From contig CAYXFD010000014.1 in assembly GCA_964464175.1 (NCBI GenBank), positions 1-64,000 of the forward strand: 64,000 nt of DNA, in the 5' to 3' direction. The notes beneath the pieces are model-generated. The model saw only the letters and a list, made by a program, of their open reading frames with translations, did no database searches and was not told the origin of the DNA. Source of the stretch: CAYXFD01 sp964464175 (GTDB lineage Bacteria; Cloacimonadota; Cloacimonadia; Cloacimonadales; JAJBBL01). Made by a program: the position numbers and the translations under genes. The first letter of the stretch is position 1. Each line of letters begins with the position of its first letter. Shown here piece by piece: positions 35,901-42,462 of this stretch.

Positions 35901-37527
35901 TGTGAACGTTAGAGGGTAGATTGCCATATTGGGGACCGCCGGAGAGGATGCTGAAGTTGCCAAAGCTGCCGTCTTCGGCAATTACTTCATTGGTAGCGCT
36001 ATCGACAAGCTTGATATAGATCCTGCCCCAGGTGGTATCAGGAGAACCCCAGGGATCAAGAATATCCGGAACGTTCCAGATGTACCTGCCGGTATTGGGA
36101 TAGTTATCCACCACCCATTGATAGGGCTCGCTGCCATCTGCACCATACACGTGATAATATATTTTCACGTGGTATCCCTCTTCCGGTTTGTTCGTGAACC
36201 AGGTAATCTCATGGATGTTTCCGGAATAGAGTATTTCCCGCGGATGCGGAAGCCAAACATTGCTCTCACCCCTGGGTGAAGTTACCTGAAGCTCGGTACT
36301 GACTATTGGGCTATCGCTCAGGTTGATTCGATAATGAGATTCAAAATTATAAACATCGAAAACAATGGGAACCGAATTACCCGAAGAGTAGGCAACCCCA
36401 AGCATGATATCGGAATTGAGTTCGCTATAGTAACCTACTATGGTTACGGCGTGGTATGATGTATTGAATAAGCCCCAAGAGCTTGCCATGTGGACTATTG
36501 ATGGTCTGCCGTTAAGGGCTTCATCCCTTGCTCTCCACCAAAAAACGCTGGAATTGTAGATACCGTAGATCTCATCATAATGTGCCACAGTGTAGCCGCT
36601 TTGGGTCACGGTATTTATCAAGCCATATTCGACGTTACCAAAGGTTGTATTGCCATCTTCCGTATCGGAATAATAAGCGAAATCTGAAGCAACAGTGGGC
36701 ACATGATGGTTCATAAATTCGTAGTCGTGGTCATAGCGTGAAGAATACCGGTTATTCAAGTTTCCATAGCCGCGATGATTGTTCCACCAGCAGAAAAGCA
36801 TTGCCGCTGCGCTTGTTTCGGAGCTATACATACCCTGCAGCAAAGGCATTTTTTCGAGTCCTGGGATATATGTGTAATCGTGTCTGTTCAATACATGGCG
36901 ATTGTCCAGAAAAGCTTCCCACTGCCGGGCAGGATCTCCCCTTTCCCAAAAACGGGGCATTGCACTTTTCAGTTCAGAAAATTGCTCTTCCTCCAAAACC
37001 TGCATTTTGGGGAGAGGGCTCAGATACTTGACCGTTTTGCCATCGGTGTAACTATACCAGATGGCAGCAGGGCTGAAATAGTATATCCGGTGAAAGCTAT
37101 ATCCCTCGGGAAATAGCTCTTGAGCTTTTTCCCGGAGCTCAACTCCATGGCTGAGATGCCCCGGCAACAGCTGCCCATACATGAGAAACACTGAAATACT
37201 ACGTTTAGCGCCGATCACCAGGTGCGCATACTCCAGATTTCCTTGAGCCAGGTCTCGATTACCATTCTTCCAGGCGAGATCACTACGTTCAATGAGCTGA
37301 ACGGTAGCTAAGGGAGGCTGATCAATCGAAAATGGAAAACAGTAAGCAATGATGTCATCATCGGCTCCGTAATAGGGAACCGGTTCCATGGGAAAAACGT
37401 TTCCCCATTCTGCAGCGGCATTACGAGCTGCCAATTGACTCAGATCTGAGCGGCTGATCTCTGCTGGATCTGCTGATAGTGAGATAATAATGATCAAGGA
37501 CATAATGATAAAAAGTAAGCGTTTCAT
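26935..37527 (-). CDS. Giant secreted multidomain protein with degenerate papain-like peptidase head, cassette copy 2
   Basis: 3530 residues; ATG 37527 has GAGGAG 5-6 bases upstream and a signal peptide follows (MKRLLFIIMSLIIIISLSA). The order parallels copy 1: propeptide-like region; peptidase-like domain about 225-410; Ig-like 412-530; prepeptidase-like domain; a W.NPQNW motif near 750 opening a beta-rich repeat region to about 1860; then FN3-like blocks (ending TYYWQVIP; near 1860, 2322, 2635) alternating with MAM/choice-of-anchor-J-like domains (near 1977, 2160, 2444, 2774, 3087), one Hydin-like domain near 2955 and FN3-like domains to the end. In a gap-free match to copy 1, the catalytic Cys is Ser236 (MYSSETSAAAM). 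His359 remains (SYHAVTIVGYY), but the HDPN Asn region is lost. It is therefore probably a pseudo-peptidase used for binding. The last 55 residues are nearly identical to copy 1. Confidence 0.85.
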   Translation of the reverse strand: MKRLLFIIMSLIIIISLSADPAEISRSDLSQLAARNAAAEWGNVFPMEPVPYYGADDDIIAYCFPFSIDQPPLATVQLIERSDLAWKNGNRDLAQGNLEYAHLVIGAKRSISVFLMYGQLLPGHLSHGVELREKAQELFPEGYSFHRIYYFSPAAIWYSYTDGKTVKYLSPLPKMQVLEEEQFSELKSAMPRFWERGDPARQWEAFLDNRHVLNRHDYTYIPGLEKMPLLQGMYSSETSAAAMLFCWWNNHRGYGNLNNRYSSRYDHDYEFMNHHVPTVASDFAYYSDTEDGNTTFGNVEYGLINTVTQSGYTVAHYDEIYGIYNSSVFWWRARDEALNGRPSIVHMASSWGLFNTSYHAVTIVGYYSELNSDIMLGVAYSSGNSVPIVFDVYNFESHYRINLSDSPIVSTELQVTSPRGESNVWLPHPREILYSGNIHEITWFTNKPEEGYHVKIYYHVYGADGSEPYQWVVDNYPNTGRYIWNVPDILDPWGSPDTTWGRIYIKLVDSATNEVIAEDGSFGNFSILSGGPQYGNLPSNVHSIIRSPDFYRAELNAPGWKVIGIRDDLTDNSEPNQYDRWTIDLYDNDQYGSVVRQSVATTKTNYLLINNYELPAHDYGIKFTSNGGSQAYANLDGNSNNQIQVNQAYNKNWPNNKAAEVYNVYLEPGSYAFSFGNTPLDFGLYKADGSGLYSYHNAVAGNRTGLSAFKRFNYIVTSLNAGWYALVVSSQHTGAFTYSINITDEMTWTGAVSNNWFNPQNWSQGFVPSASNDVIIPANAHSSPLILNPSQAAAIRNITIEHGKSLTIGQGANLTVEEDMTVDGLLLLNHSTSRLTVHESLYFGMTGVLNVSSAGEITCRGDLIIGSGAVSSLSSSSLLKLGYISDSFIYNDSPDFTFHNLTINTNFGASVTVSTLSQADLVVSGHLKIDNNTIFRSESVRAVKVQATMQHLGNLEFINGTLAFSGAINVMPIRGGDIFHNVEIDVDSFFDLNSSLQLTGDLIINGGTLRPGAYNIHLKGDWINNVRPGGFIKGTSNVVFSGDGEQICSGEDFYRFTINNPLAEVHFPSGESSCDFFDMQSGALHITGGNLVVQDMIRNGIVGKTVVDQGELHLNQDSAQRTDLNGELVIRDGLMTVSGGAATSQWSNAADASIEMSGGVLDFKTSNIQIVNSTYSFTEDITAGIIRTVGNFICQRNNFRPEMGYIELYGPGTGFVSFHPQSYLQGIIVNKTSTREDETSISREETNDRTNRVILISPLHLRGSLILGAGDLDLNDNALTIDGGMDVYGNLLMNNPSDNLLVDRSLTFFEGSSSQITQGMIELGNWLIIEEDAGFQMAADTTLRFFGLGMTAGGFNYANIDNNATGTTFGNLIVDKPDLANLYVYSPAALSVLGYFNIQNESNVELNDCDLTVSGNFTLNNESKLTLLDYSSLKINGTVTIEDELIVASYSELICMGTFALPAEGSLMIYDESLVKLTRAYTGTYFSFTGNVVLNEDAILEITHNGLQIGTTGNLQLNSGTIRIGWAFRANNPNTFNGDTGTVEFIGARAGQIEMHSTNSFYDLVINKPGIGFSVLQATQALASRDIIIQDGNLMPMSNILRAMRDLKLEGGRLSLAAGSVVQVARNWINTAGTSAFDEGTGTVQFIDNGNLNSIIPTETFHNLTINKGVGCYAEVPGGETLTVKGSLNIAFRRLTMNPGSTLKLNNNAGMLIGAQGELYAVGTAAQPITIGADSGYYSFQTYSGSRISARYTVFERMNANGINLALGSIVDTDHPFNYCTFREGAVGGTLLKKYSTQGFMMEEPVFPANTWNGAYNVYHEPGEGHLIIRSATGGFSGAAYENDPDSNIIWTFYSTNPYVAHSPQPANNSEGIEPSANLGWTYTSHPSFAEPIGYIVKMGTDPVMALYEESYVSGGAGTYTIAPLVSLSLGNTYYWQVIPTTDPESRGRQSSLERDNSSRGPAVNCPIWNFTVSETIISSFPYFQDFEAGPGSWYGGSISRSNIWEWGVPDQDPMDNAYSGTKVWATGLTVNYPNDADSWLSSPIFDFSTVTAPSLSVWLHLNIESGYDGMIMESSDDGGNTWEHLNDPGFYNSTITYGAHPQPNWSGLIGEWTQFTTTLPHLANQSNVQLRFRFITDNSVTYQGAAVDDIEIWDADFVPTFNWEENFDGVASGGIPAGWERSTTNWGASTTTHAGGSSPEMRFYYLPENSGEIYLKTLPLDTSGFSNLDLSFRHMLDHYSGLYTLKLVTILGETEYLLREWVSPGANIPAEIVTHSITSAQGAGESNLQIAWIFSGNSDSINHWCIDDIVLESPTPGPTTPHSPAPFDGASEVPLPTILSWGYNSQTGYPDPVGYRLRIGTSPTMTSYTERYISGGPGYYHYDSDIILQYATTYFWQVIPTTDEESRQTSGIIRSSDLWLPGSDSDRSNALDCPIWTFTTEPLPPVANYPYFESFEDGTAGWTSGAFSGNDHWQLGWPSQSRIDMPLSGTNAWMTYLDQNYENEADTWLKSPVFDFSELDDPNLSVWLNIWSEASYDGMILEYSLDNSSWQQVIGDDGFYNRMSLPAPSHPNWSGRTEEVDGIWTEYSTSLPFLANEPQVWFCFRFTSDGDYGEAYVDEGIAIDDFRIWNTIAPPATAHSPQPEDGAIDVPMETFLEWTYTSQEGYTDPVVYQIRAGTDPTLATYQSDVLWGGPGTHSMPPFFTLEYGQTYYWQVIPSASGEEHTRSLLRDENPELSHPLQYNVLRENASIRSSAENCPIWSFTLLADATAIEIFPYFEDFELSDGGWKGGRISGMNIWQQGEPSQTVINSAYSGDYAWMTNLGGNYMNGADIWLRSPLFDFTALDEPMFSVRINHQTEPDYDGMILEATIDGGSNWFYVEADTGFYNNTSLLGPLNVPKWSGNSGGWTEFSTSLSSLAHQPQVRLRFRFASNESVTEEGFAIDDIRIWEREYSILTLNPSSHDFGRVEVDESSPVQYFEITNTGEGLLYLSPDDISLAGWHPAEFELINLSSPVELSSGQSTTIGAKFRPNETGQKEAVINIVEGSAPGRELFIKNHSRSFEREIHSIGITGFGYQLVTENVPYYEGFSIEDEGSLPAGWESSHLNWWVSGTSQAGSESPEMLFSFDPHIIGEVTLLSPLFDTSGLSQIDLTFKQQVDHLDGVFDLRIYSIVDTDSYLIQEWLNVDSSLAAQELDYLLTTAEHGVGADNLRLAWVFDGNSYNITGWHLDGIILGGDSPAVITNAATEVNYFEAVLNAQITSTGDLPILEKGFYYDTDPDPANSGLLVNSSSPGESFSALAENLEQGSDIYYIAFADNPRGRAWSEVMSFTTLSLPVPQNLAATARDGAVDLSWDDINPPVRPDGNDINLNSDKDYFQQRSSRISFLGYNVYRNSEQINEEPVEGTEYTDNNVVNGVTYEYYVTAVYEEGESGHSNTVEATPQVSGALQSPQNVTISVAGSTVYLSWDAVEGANSYKIYARSEPVTNETDPLNGWQLLMQQDSSLTTYSEAASNRRYYRVVASPLPVTR

Positions 37528-37539
37528 AATAACTCCTCT

Positions 37540-37842
37540 TTAATAGTTAGTTGGTGTTTGATATGGTTTTTTGTTTGATCGATGTACCGACGGAGCTTTG
37601 TGATAAGCTCCCTGAACAGCTCGTTCCGGGTGAAAAAGTATCTCACTGGGGACTGAGCAATTCGGATTCATAACGGTTAAATCACCGGCTGAATTCTTTG
37701 GAAACTCAATAGTTATGCGAGACGGTTTTACCAAGGTTATTTCCATACAGGATGAAGGATTATGAGTATGGCATTTATCAATATTTTTCGTCAGCTTCTT
37801 AACCTGTATTGATGAAAGACTGTTTGTACCGTATAATAGCAT
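37540..37842 (-). CDS. Small hypothetical protein found only in cassette copy 2
   Basis: A 100-codon frame between the receiver-like gene and giant gene copy 2. Its ATG (37842) is preceded by AGGAGG with 10-base spacing, and it stops 12 bases before the giant gene's start, so it fits the operon. No signal peptide, membrane segment or known motif is seen; the end is basic and Ser/Pro-rich. Copy 1 has only 81 bases in the equivalent gap and no counterpart. It may be a genuine small gene or an untranslated insert with a chance frame. Confidence 0.45.
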   Translation of the reverse strand: MLLYGTNSLSSIQVKKLTKNIDKCHTHNPSSCMEITLVKPSRITIEFPKNSAGDLTVMNPNCSVPSEILFHPERAVQGAYHKAPSVHRSNKKPYQTPTNY

Positions 37843-37862
37843 CGGGTCAAATCCTCCTGATT

Positions 37863-38261
37863 TCAGTGTTTAGAGTTAGTCTCAATCTCTGACCCGTTAT
37901 CGTATCCATTTCTCTTCTGTTCTGAACTATGGCAGAATAGTGAATTCAATTGGTTCAAATGATAGGGGTGTTTCAGAGAGGTAAAGACTCCATAACGGAC
38001 ATTATCTATCGTAGTGCAAAGACCTGAATCACTCACAATAACAACTCTTACAGCGGGATAGGTCTTGTTAATGTAACGAATAATGCTGAAATCATCAAGA
38101 TTCGATAAACAATAAAGCACAGCCTCAATAGCTCCTCCGGCGAGTATCTGAAAAATTGCCTGCTTAGTTACTGCTGCATAGACTTCACACTTATAGGTCT
38201 GGAAGTAGTCTCTCAATTCTGTTTCTTCAGACTGATTTGCTTTAGCAATGAGAATCTTCAT
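37863..38261 (-). CDS. Receiver-like protein lacking the phospho-acceptor Asp, cassette copy 2
   Basis: 132 residues, twin of the gene at 25728-26126, with the same replaced acidic pair, Cys51 at the phospho-acceptor site, Ser77 and K97-H-P99. Only positions 83 (Thr for Asn) and 101 (His for Arg) differ through residue 109. The last 23 residues are different in sequence and ionic character, showing that the near-identity stops abruptly inside the gene. AAGGA lies 8 bases before the ATG. It is first in a transcript predicted to start near 38332, and is followed by the small 100-codon frame and giant gene copy 2. Confidence 0.8.
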   Translation of the reverse strand: MKILIAKANQSEETELRDYFQTYKCEVYAAVTKQAIFQILAGGAIEAVLYCLSNLDDFSIIRYINKTYPAVRVVIVSDSGLCTTIDNVRYGVFTSLKHPYHLNQLNSLFCHSSEQKRNGYDNGSEIETNSKH

Positions 38262-38342
38262 CTTTTGTCCTTACTATTATTCTTCAGTATCCCTTATCTG
38301 TTTTCATCCTCTAATCCTGACAGATACCGGAATTCATAATAA

Positions 38343-38358
38343 ACAATAACAGTGCCAA
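38343..38358 (-). promoter_or_regulatory. Sigma-54 (-24/-12) promoter, cassette copy 2
   Basis: The minus strand reads TTGGCAC-TGTTA-TTGT. The -24 GG (38355-38356) and the -12 G (38344) are 10 bases apart, with only the last C of the TTGC element changed. The predicted start is near 38332, about 70 bases before the receiver-like gene, as in copy 1. Confidence 0.78.
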
Positions 38359-38422
38359 TAGACTAATGTGTTATGAGACAAGAAGTTAAGGATTATGCAG
38401 CAGCTTAAGGTTTTCCCATTAT

Positions 38423-38526
38423 TATCCGGTTTCGGATAGTGGTACGGCAATATAGCAGCGTAAGTAGTAATGGAATAGTAATTTAAGGTTGTTGTCCGAA
38501 ATCGGATAATTATCCGATTTCGGATA
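38423..38526. promoter_or_regulatory. Three palindromic activator sites upstream of cassette copy 2
   Basis: Sites TATCCGGTTTCGGATA (38423-38438), TGTCCGAAATCGGATA (38493-38508, one mismatch) and TATCCGATTTCGGATA (38511-38526). Centres lie about 98, 168 and 186 bp upstream of the predicted start, reproducing copy 1's geometry to within a base. They lie 94 bp or more from the stop codon of the NtrC-type gene. Confidence 0.8.
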
Positions 38527-38619
38527 GTGAGGATCAAGAGAAGTTCAGATCAATTTTCAGTCAGAATTTGAAAACTAAACAGGAATGGTTGGTAGTATCA
38601 CTTTCTTGCAGGGATTTTC

Positions 38620-40005
38620 TTATAAAATGAGGGTTAGGTTGTGTTTTTTTAATCTCCTTTCAAGGGTCTGCCAGGTAATATTGAGGAGTTTAGCCGCCTG
38701 AAGTTTGTTATTATCTGTATGCTTAAGGGCTCGTTGAATTGTTTCTCTTTCAATATCTTCCAAATCAAACCGCGAATTCTGATCATAGATATTATCTCCC
38801 TTATCATCGGGAAACAGAGATTCAAAAACGAAATGTTTTTTCTGCAGTTTGGAGCCTTTACACAGGATAACAGCCCGTTCAACCATATTTTTAAGTTCCC
38901 GGACATTTCCGGGAAAATGGTATCTGTTCAGTTTATCCATCAGAGATGTTTCTATACCGGTAATCGGTTTATTTGTTTTAATGGCAAAGGCCTTAACAAA
39001 CTGTTCTATCAAAAGAGGTATATCTTCCTTTCTTTCTCTCAGAGGGGGGATGAATATCTTATAGGTGTTTATCCTATGATAAAGATCCTGTCTGAATTTC
39101 CCTTCCTTGAGCAATTGAACGATATCTTGGTTCGTGGCGGTCATTATTCTGGTGTTGAATCTGATATCCGAATTTGAGCCGAGTCTTCTTACTTTTCCAT
39201 CTTCGGAGATCCGGAGAAGCTTAGCCTGCATCATTGGCTGCATATCACCGATCTCATCGAGGAAGAGGGTTCCTTTATCGGCTATCTCAAACCATCCCGG
39301 TTTATTGGTCAGAGCATTAGTAAAAGCTCCTTTTACATAACCGAAAAACTCGCTTTCAAAGAGGTTTTCAGGGATAGCAGCACAATTGACAGCATGGAAA
39401 AAACCGTTCTTTCTGGGACTGAGATGGTGAATAGTACGGGCTATGAGCTCTTTTCCGGTTCCACTCTCACCTGTGATCATAACAGGCAGATCAGGATTCT
39501 CTGCTGCCAGTTTGATCATTTCTACTACTTTCAGGATAGCCTGGCTTTTTCCGATAATGCGAAGACCTACATTGTCGAAGAGTTCTTCCAGAAGAGAGTC
39601 GTAATTCTTTCTGATCTGAGAGTAATTACGGGAAAGATATATGTATCTTTTGGTTCGTTCAATGGCATTCATTACTTCCGAGAGTCTGACCGGTTTGTTA
39701 AAAAAATCGGCTGCCCCATATCTCATCGCTTCGATGGCGACTTCCATACTACCCTGACCGGTTATGATCAGTACCTCGATATCAGGATCAAATTCTTTGA
39801 TCTCCTGAAGTACCGTCAGTCCGTCCTTTTCCGGGAGGTTAATGTCAACTATTGCAATATCGATCTGGTGTTTTCGGTAGATTTTTTCGGCTTCATAAGG
39901 TGTACCGGCATTATAAGTAAGATAACCGTTATCATTAAAAAAATCGACGAGTTCTTCCCGAATTCGTTTTTCGTCATCAAGAACAAGAATGCTCAGCTTT
40001 TCCAT
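38620..40005 (-). CDS. NtrC-family sigma-54-dependent response regulator
   Basis: 461 residues in the full three-domain layout. The receiver domain (1-120) has the acidic pair in VLDDEKR, phospho-acceptor D54 in IVDINLPEKDG and a conserved K-P. The AAA+ domain (about 145-385) has Walker A GESGTGKE, Walker B GTLFLDEIGD and the sigma-54 contact loop GAFTNA (226-231) instead of the usual GAFTGA. The C-terminal Fis-type helix-turn-helix ends near RRLKKHN. It should activate sigma-54 promoters when phosphorylated by the kinase encoded immediately upstream (2-base gap, AAGGAGT ribosome site). The nearest predicted targets are the two cassettes with TATCCG-N4-CGGATA sites. The GAFTNA variant may still work, but it alters a residue that touches sigma-54. 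Confidence 0.93.
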   Translation of the reverse strand: MEKLSILVLDDEKRIREELVDFFNDNGYLTYNAGTPYEAEKIYRKHQIDIAIVDINLPEKDGLTVLQEIKEFDPDIEVLIITGQGSMEVAIEAMRYGAADFFNKPVRLSEVMNAIERTKRYIYLSRNYSQIRKNYDSLLEELFDNVGLRIIGKSQAILKVVEMIKLAAENPDLPVMITGESGTGKELIARTIHHLSPRKNGFFHAVNCAAIPENLFESEFFGYVKGAFTNALTNKPGWFEIADKGTLFLDEIGDMQPMMQAKLLRISEDGKVRRLGSNSDIRFNTRIMTATNQDIVQLLKEGKFRQDLYHRINTYKIFIPPLRERKEDIPLLIEQFVKAFAIKTNKPITGIETSLMDKLNRYHFPGNVRELKNMVERAVILCKGSKLQKKHFVFESLFPDDKGDNIYDQNSRFDLEDIERETIQRALKHTDNNKLQAAKLLNITWQTLERRLKKHNLTLIL

Positions 40006-40007
40006 GG

Positions 40008-42344
40008 TTAAAACTCCTTAAGTAATGCGAAACAGATAGTGATTTCTGTAAAAAGGTTAACTTCACTCCGGACAGAAATCTCACCATCCATTTCCCGGAT
40101 AATACCGTAACTGATCGATAAACCTAAACCTGTTCCCTTATCAGGTGTTTTGGTAGTAAAGAAAGGATCATAGATCTTATCGATAATCTCTTTCGGTATC
40201 CCTGTACCGTTGTCAGTTATCTCTATTACTGCCTGCTTCTCCTTGATCTTTGTGCTTATCCTGATACTCTTTTTATGATTGGATTCACTCCCGGCAGCGG
40301 CTTTTTCTTCTATTGCATCTTTGGCATTACTTACCAGGTTCAATAAAACTTGTTCCAGTTTGTATCTATCACCGGAGATCGGAAGTTCGCTCTTGATTAA
40401 TCTTAGTTCTAAATCAATTCCACTTTTTGAGATTGTATGATGGATCAGGCTAACAGCACTTTTCACAACTTCATTTAATTCAATCTGTTCAACCAGACTG
40501 TCATTCTGATTTCTGGAGAAAAGTCTCACATGTTCGATGATCTTTCTTATCCGCAGAATGTCTTCTTGAGTATTGCTGCATTTATTTGTTAAATAGTCAT
40601 TACTAAGGAGTCCCAACTTTACTTTGTTCTGAATGTTATCAATGCTCATGGAGATTGCTGATAGTGGTTGATTGATCTCGTGGGCTATTCCGGCAGCAAA
40701 ATTTCCCAGAGATTCCAATTTCGATTTCTGGGCAATAATTTGCTGATGTTTCTGATAATCAGCTACTGCTTTATTGATCTTGGTTTCGAGTTCCTGATTC
40801 AGCGTTTCGAGCTCTTTCTGGACTTGCCTTCTCTTTTTTACCTCTTTCTGCTTTGCTCTATAAAGCAGAGCCAGACTCAATGCAACAGCTCCGATAGCCA
40901 GGGTGAGATAAAGAATTCTTAACTTGGCTCTGATCTGTTGCGCTATTTTTTCTTCCTGAATCTGCTGTTGAGTTTTTAGCACAAAGATCTCTTCAGTCTT
41001 TTTTTCGGTTTCGAAACGAACCATCATCTCAGCTATTACATCCTTCTTTTCGATAGCATAAACATCCAGGTCTAACTCTATATAGTCTTTGTAAGCCTCG
41101 ACAGCCCGCCTATAATCACCCTGCTCTTCATAGATTATAGCAAATTGTCTTAGATTATTCAGCTGCATTTTCTGATCGTTAATCAAAAGGGAATATTCAT
41201 AAGATTTTTCTGCATTCAGCAATGCTTCAGTTAAATCTCCGCTTAAGATCAGCAATTCACTGATATTGTTGTGAGTAGTAGCAATACCTTCATAGTCATT
41301 CAAGCGTTCCTTAATACTAATAGCTTCGTAATAATAACTTAGAGCTTCAGAGAATTCTCTTCTTCTCAGGTAGGTGTTTCCAAGATTATTTAATACTCTG
41401 CTCTGCTCTCTGAGCATATTATAAGTAACAAAGATATCAAGAGCTTCTTGATTATATGTTAAAGCTGTTTCAGTTCGATTAAGATCATTGTAGGTAGAGC
41501 CAAGATTTGCTTTGACTTGTGCAGCATTGATCGTATCTCCAATTGTGCTATACAATTCCAGAGCTTTTTCGTAGTATGCTATGGCTTTAACATAATCTGT
41601 GGCTGTGTAATAAAGGTTACCAAGATTAGTATTCGCTGCCGCTAATTCGTTGTCATCTCCATAAGTCTCTTTGATTCTCAGGGATATGATATATGCTTCA
41701 CCCGCTGCTGCTGTATCTCCGGATTTCAAAAGGGCATTACCGAGATTATTGAAAATTGCTGCTGAGAGTTTCGGATGCTGAGTTTGATCAGTCATTTCAG
41801 CAGCAGCCTGAAAGAAGTGAATAGCCTGTTGATACTCCTGCTGTTCCCAGTAAATGAGTCCGATACTATTCAGGGAGGAACTTTCATCCTCTCTGGTGGG
41901 AAGGTCTTGCCGATAGGAGAGAGATTTGTGCAGGTTTTCCAGAGCAGATGAATAACTACCGGTATTAGTATAAGACCTGCCCAAATTATAATAAAGATCT
42001 CCCAGTAGTTTGTTATCTGAAGACTCGTGAGCCGGAGCTAAAGCAGAGGAATAATAGTTGAGTGCTGGCTCCATTTCTCCCCTGATAAAATGAATGTTTC
42101 CTTTAATCTTGAGGGCTAATCCTATCTCATAATCGAGTTTCAAGGCGGCTGCCAGTTTTTCAGCCCGTTCAGCGTACTCAGCAGCACGGTCAAGATCGCT
42201 TTGTAATGATTCTTCAGCAATTTGCAGTAAGTATCCCGTTTCCAGTTCCTGGTCGGGGTAGTCATCCAAGCGGTCAGATTCAACCGAAGTGAAGAGCATT
42301 CCCAGCGATAGGGTAAAGATACAAACAAGCATTATGCATTTCAT
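40008..42344 (-). CDS. TPR-containing membrane sensor histidine kinase
   Basis: 778 residues from ATG 42344. An in-frame TTG at 42380 overlaps a TTGACA hexamer that is more likely a promoter element. A signal segment (MKCIMLVCIFTLSLGMLF) leads to an extracytoplasmic array of about nine TPR repeats (35-400; ALNYYSSAL, AIHFFQAA, AIAYYEKAL types). A single membrane helix (about 477-497) and a coiled coil follow, then the HisKA domain with phospho-accepting His555 in GIAHEINQPLS, and a HATPase domain with NLVSNAKDA, DNGTGIP and GTGLGLSISYG. All catalytic boxes are present. It probably senses a periplasmic protein or peptide through the TPRs and phosphorylates the regulator encoded 2 bases downstream. 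The upstream neighbour also encodes TPRs. Confidence 0.92.
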   Translation of the reverse strand: MKCIMLVCIFTLSLGMLFTSVESDRLDDYPDQELETGYLLQIAEESLQSDLDRAAEYAERAEKLAAALKLDYEIGLALKIKGNIHFIRGEMEPALNYYSSALAPAHESSDNKLLGDLYYNLGRSYTNTGSYSSALENLHKSLSYRQDLPTREDESSSLNSIGLIYWEQQEYQQAIHFFQAAAEMTDQTQHPKLSAAIFNNLGNALLKSGDTAAAGEAYIISLRIKETYGDDNELAAANTNLGNLYYTATDYVKAIAYYEKALELYSTIGDTINAAQVKANLGSTYNDLNRTETALTYNQEALDIFVTYNMLREQSRVLNNLGNTYLRRREFSEALSYYYEAISIKERLNDYEGIATTHNNISELLILSGDLTEALLNAEKSYEYSLLINDQKMQLNNLRQFAIIYEEQGDYRRAVEAYKDYIELDLDVYAIEKKDVIAEMMVRFETEKKTEEIFVLKTQQQIQEEKIAQQIRAKLRILYLTLAIGAVALSLALLYRAKQKEVKKRRQVQKELETLNQELETKINKAVADYQKHQQIIAQKSKLESLGNFAAGIAHEINQPLSAISMSIDNIQNKVKLGLLSNDYLTNKCSNTQEDILRIRKIIEHVRLFSRNQNDSLVEQIELNEVVKSAVSLIHHTISKSGIDLELRLIKSELPISGDRYKLEQVLLNLVSNAKDAIEEKAAAGSESNHKKSIRISTKIKEKQAVIEITDNGTGIPKEIIDKIYDPFFTTKTPDKGTGLGLSISYGIIREMDGEISVRSEVNLFTEITICFALLKEF

Positions 42345-42462
42345 GAGCTCTTTTAATGGTATAGTGATATAATCTGTCAAATTATTTGTTGAACACCTGA
42401 GCGGGATATCAGTAAAAGAACAGTACGATGAAAGCTAACGATTTGCTGCTTTGTTCTATCTA

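Noticed and set aside
39394..40011. 205-codon frame opposite the NtrC regulator gene
   Set aside because: It is antisense to a clearly conserved AAA+ and receiver coding sequence.
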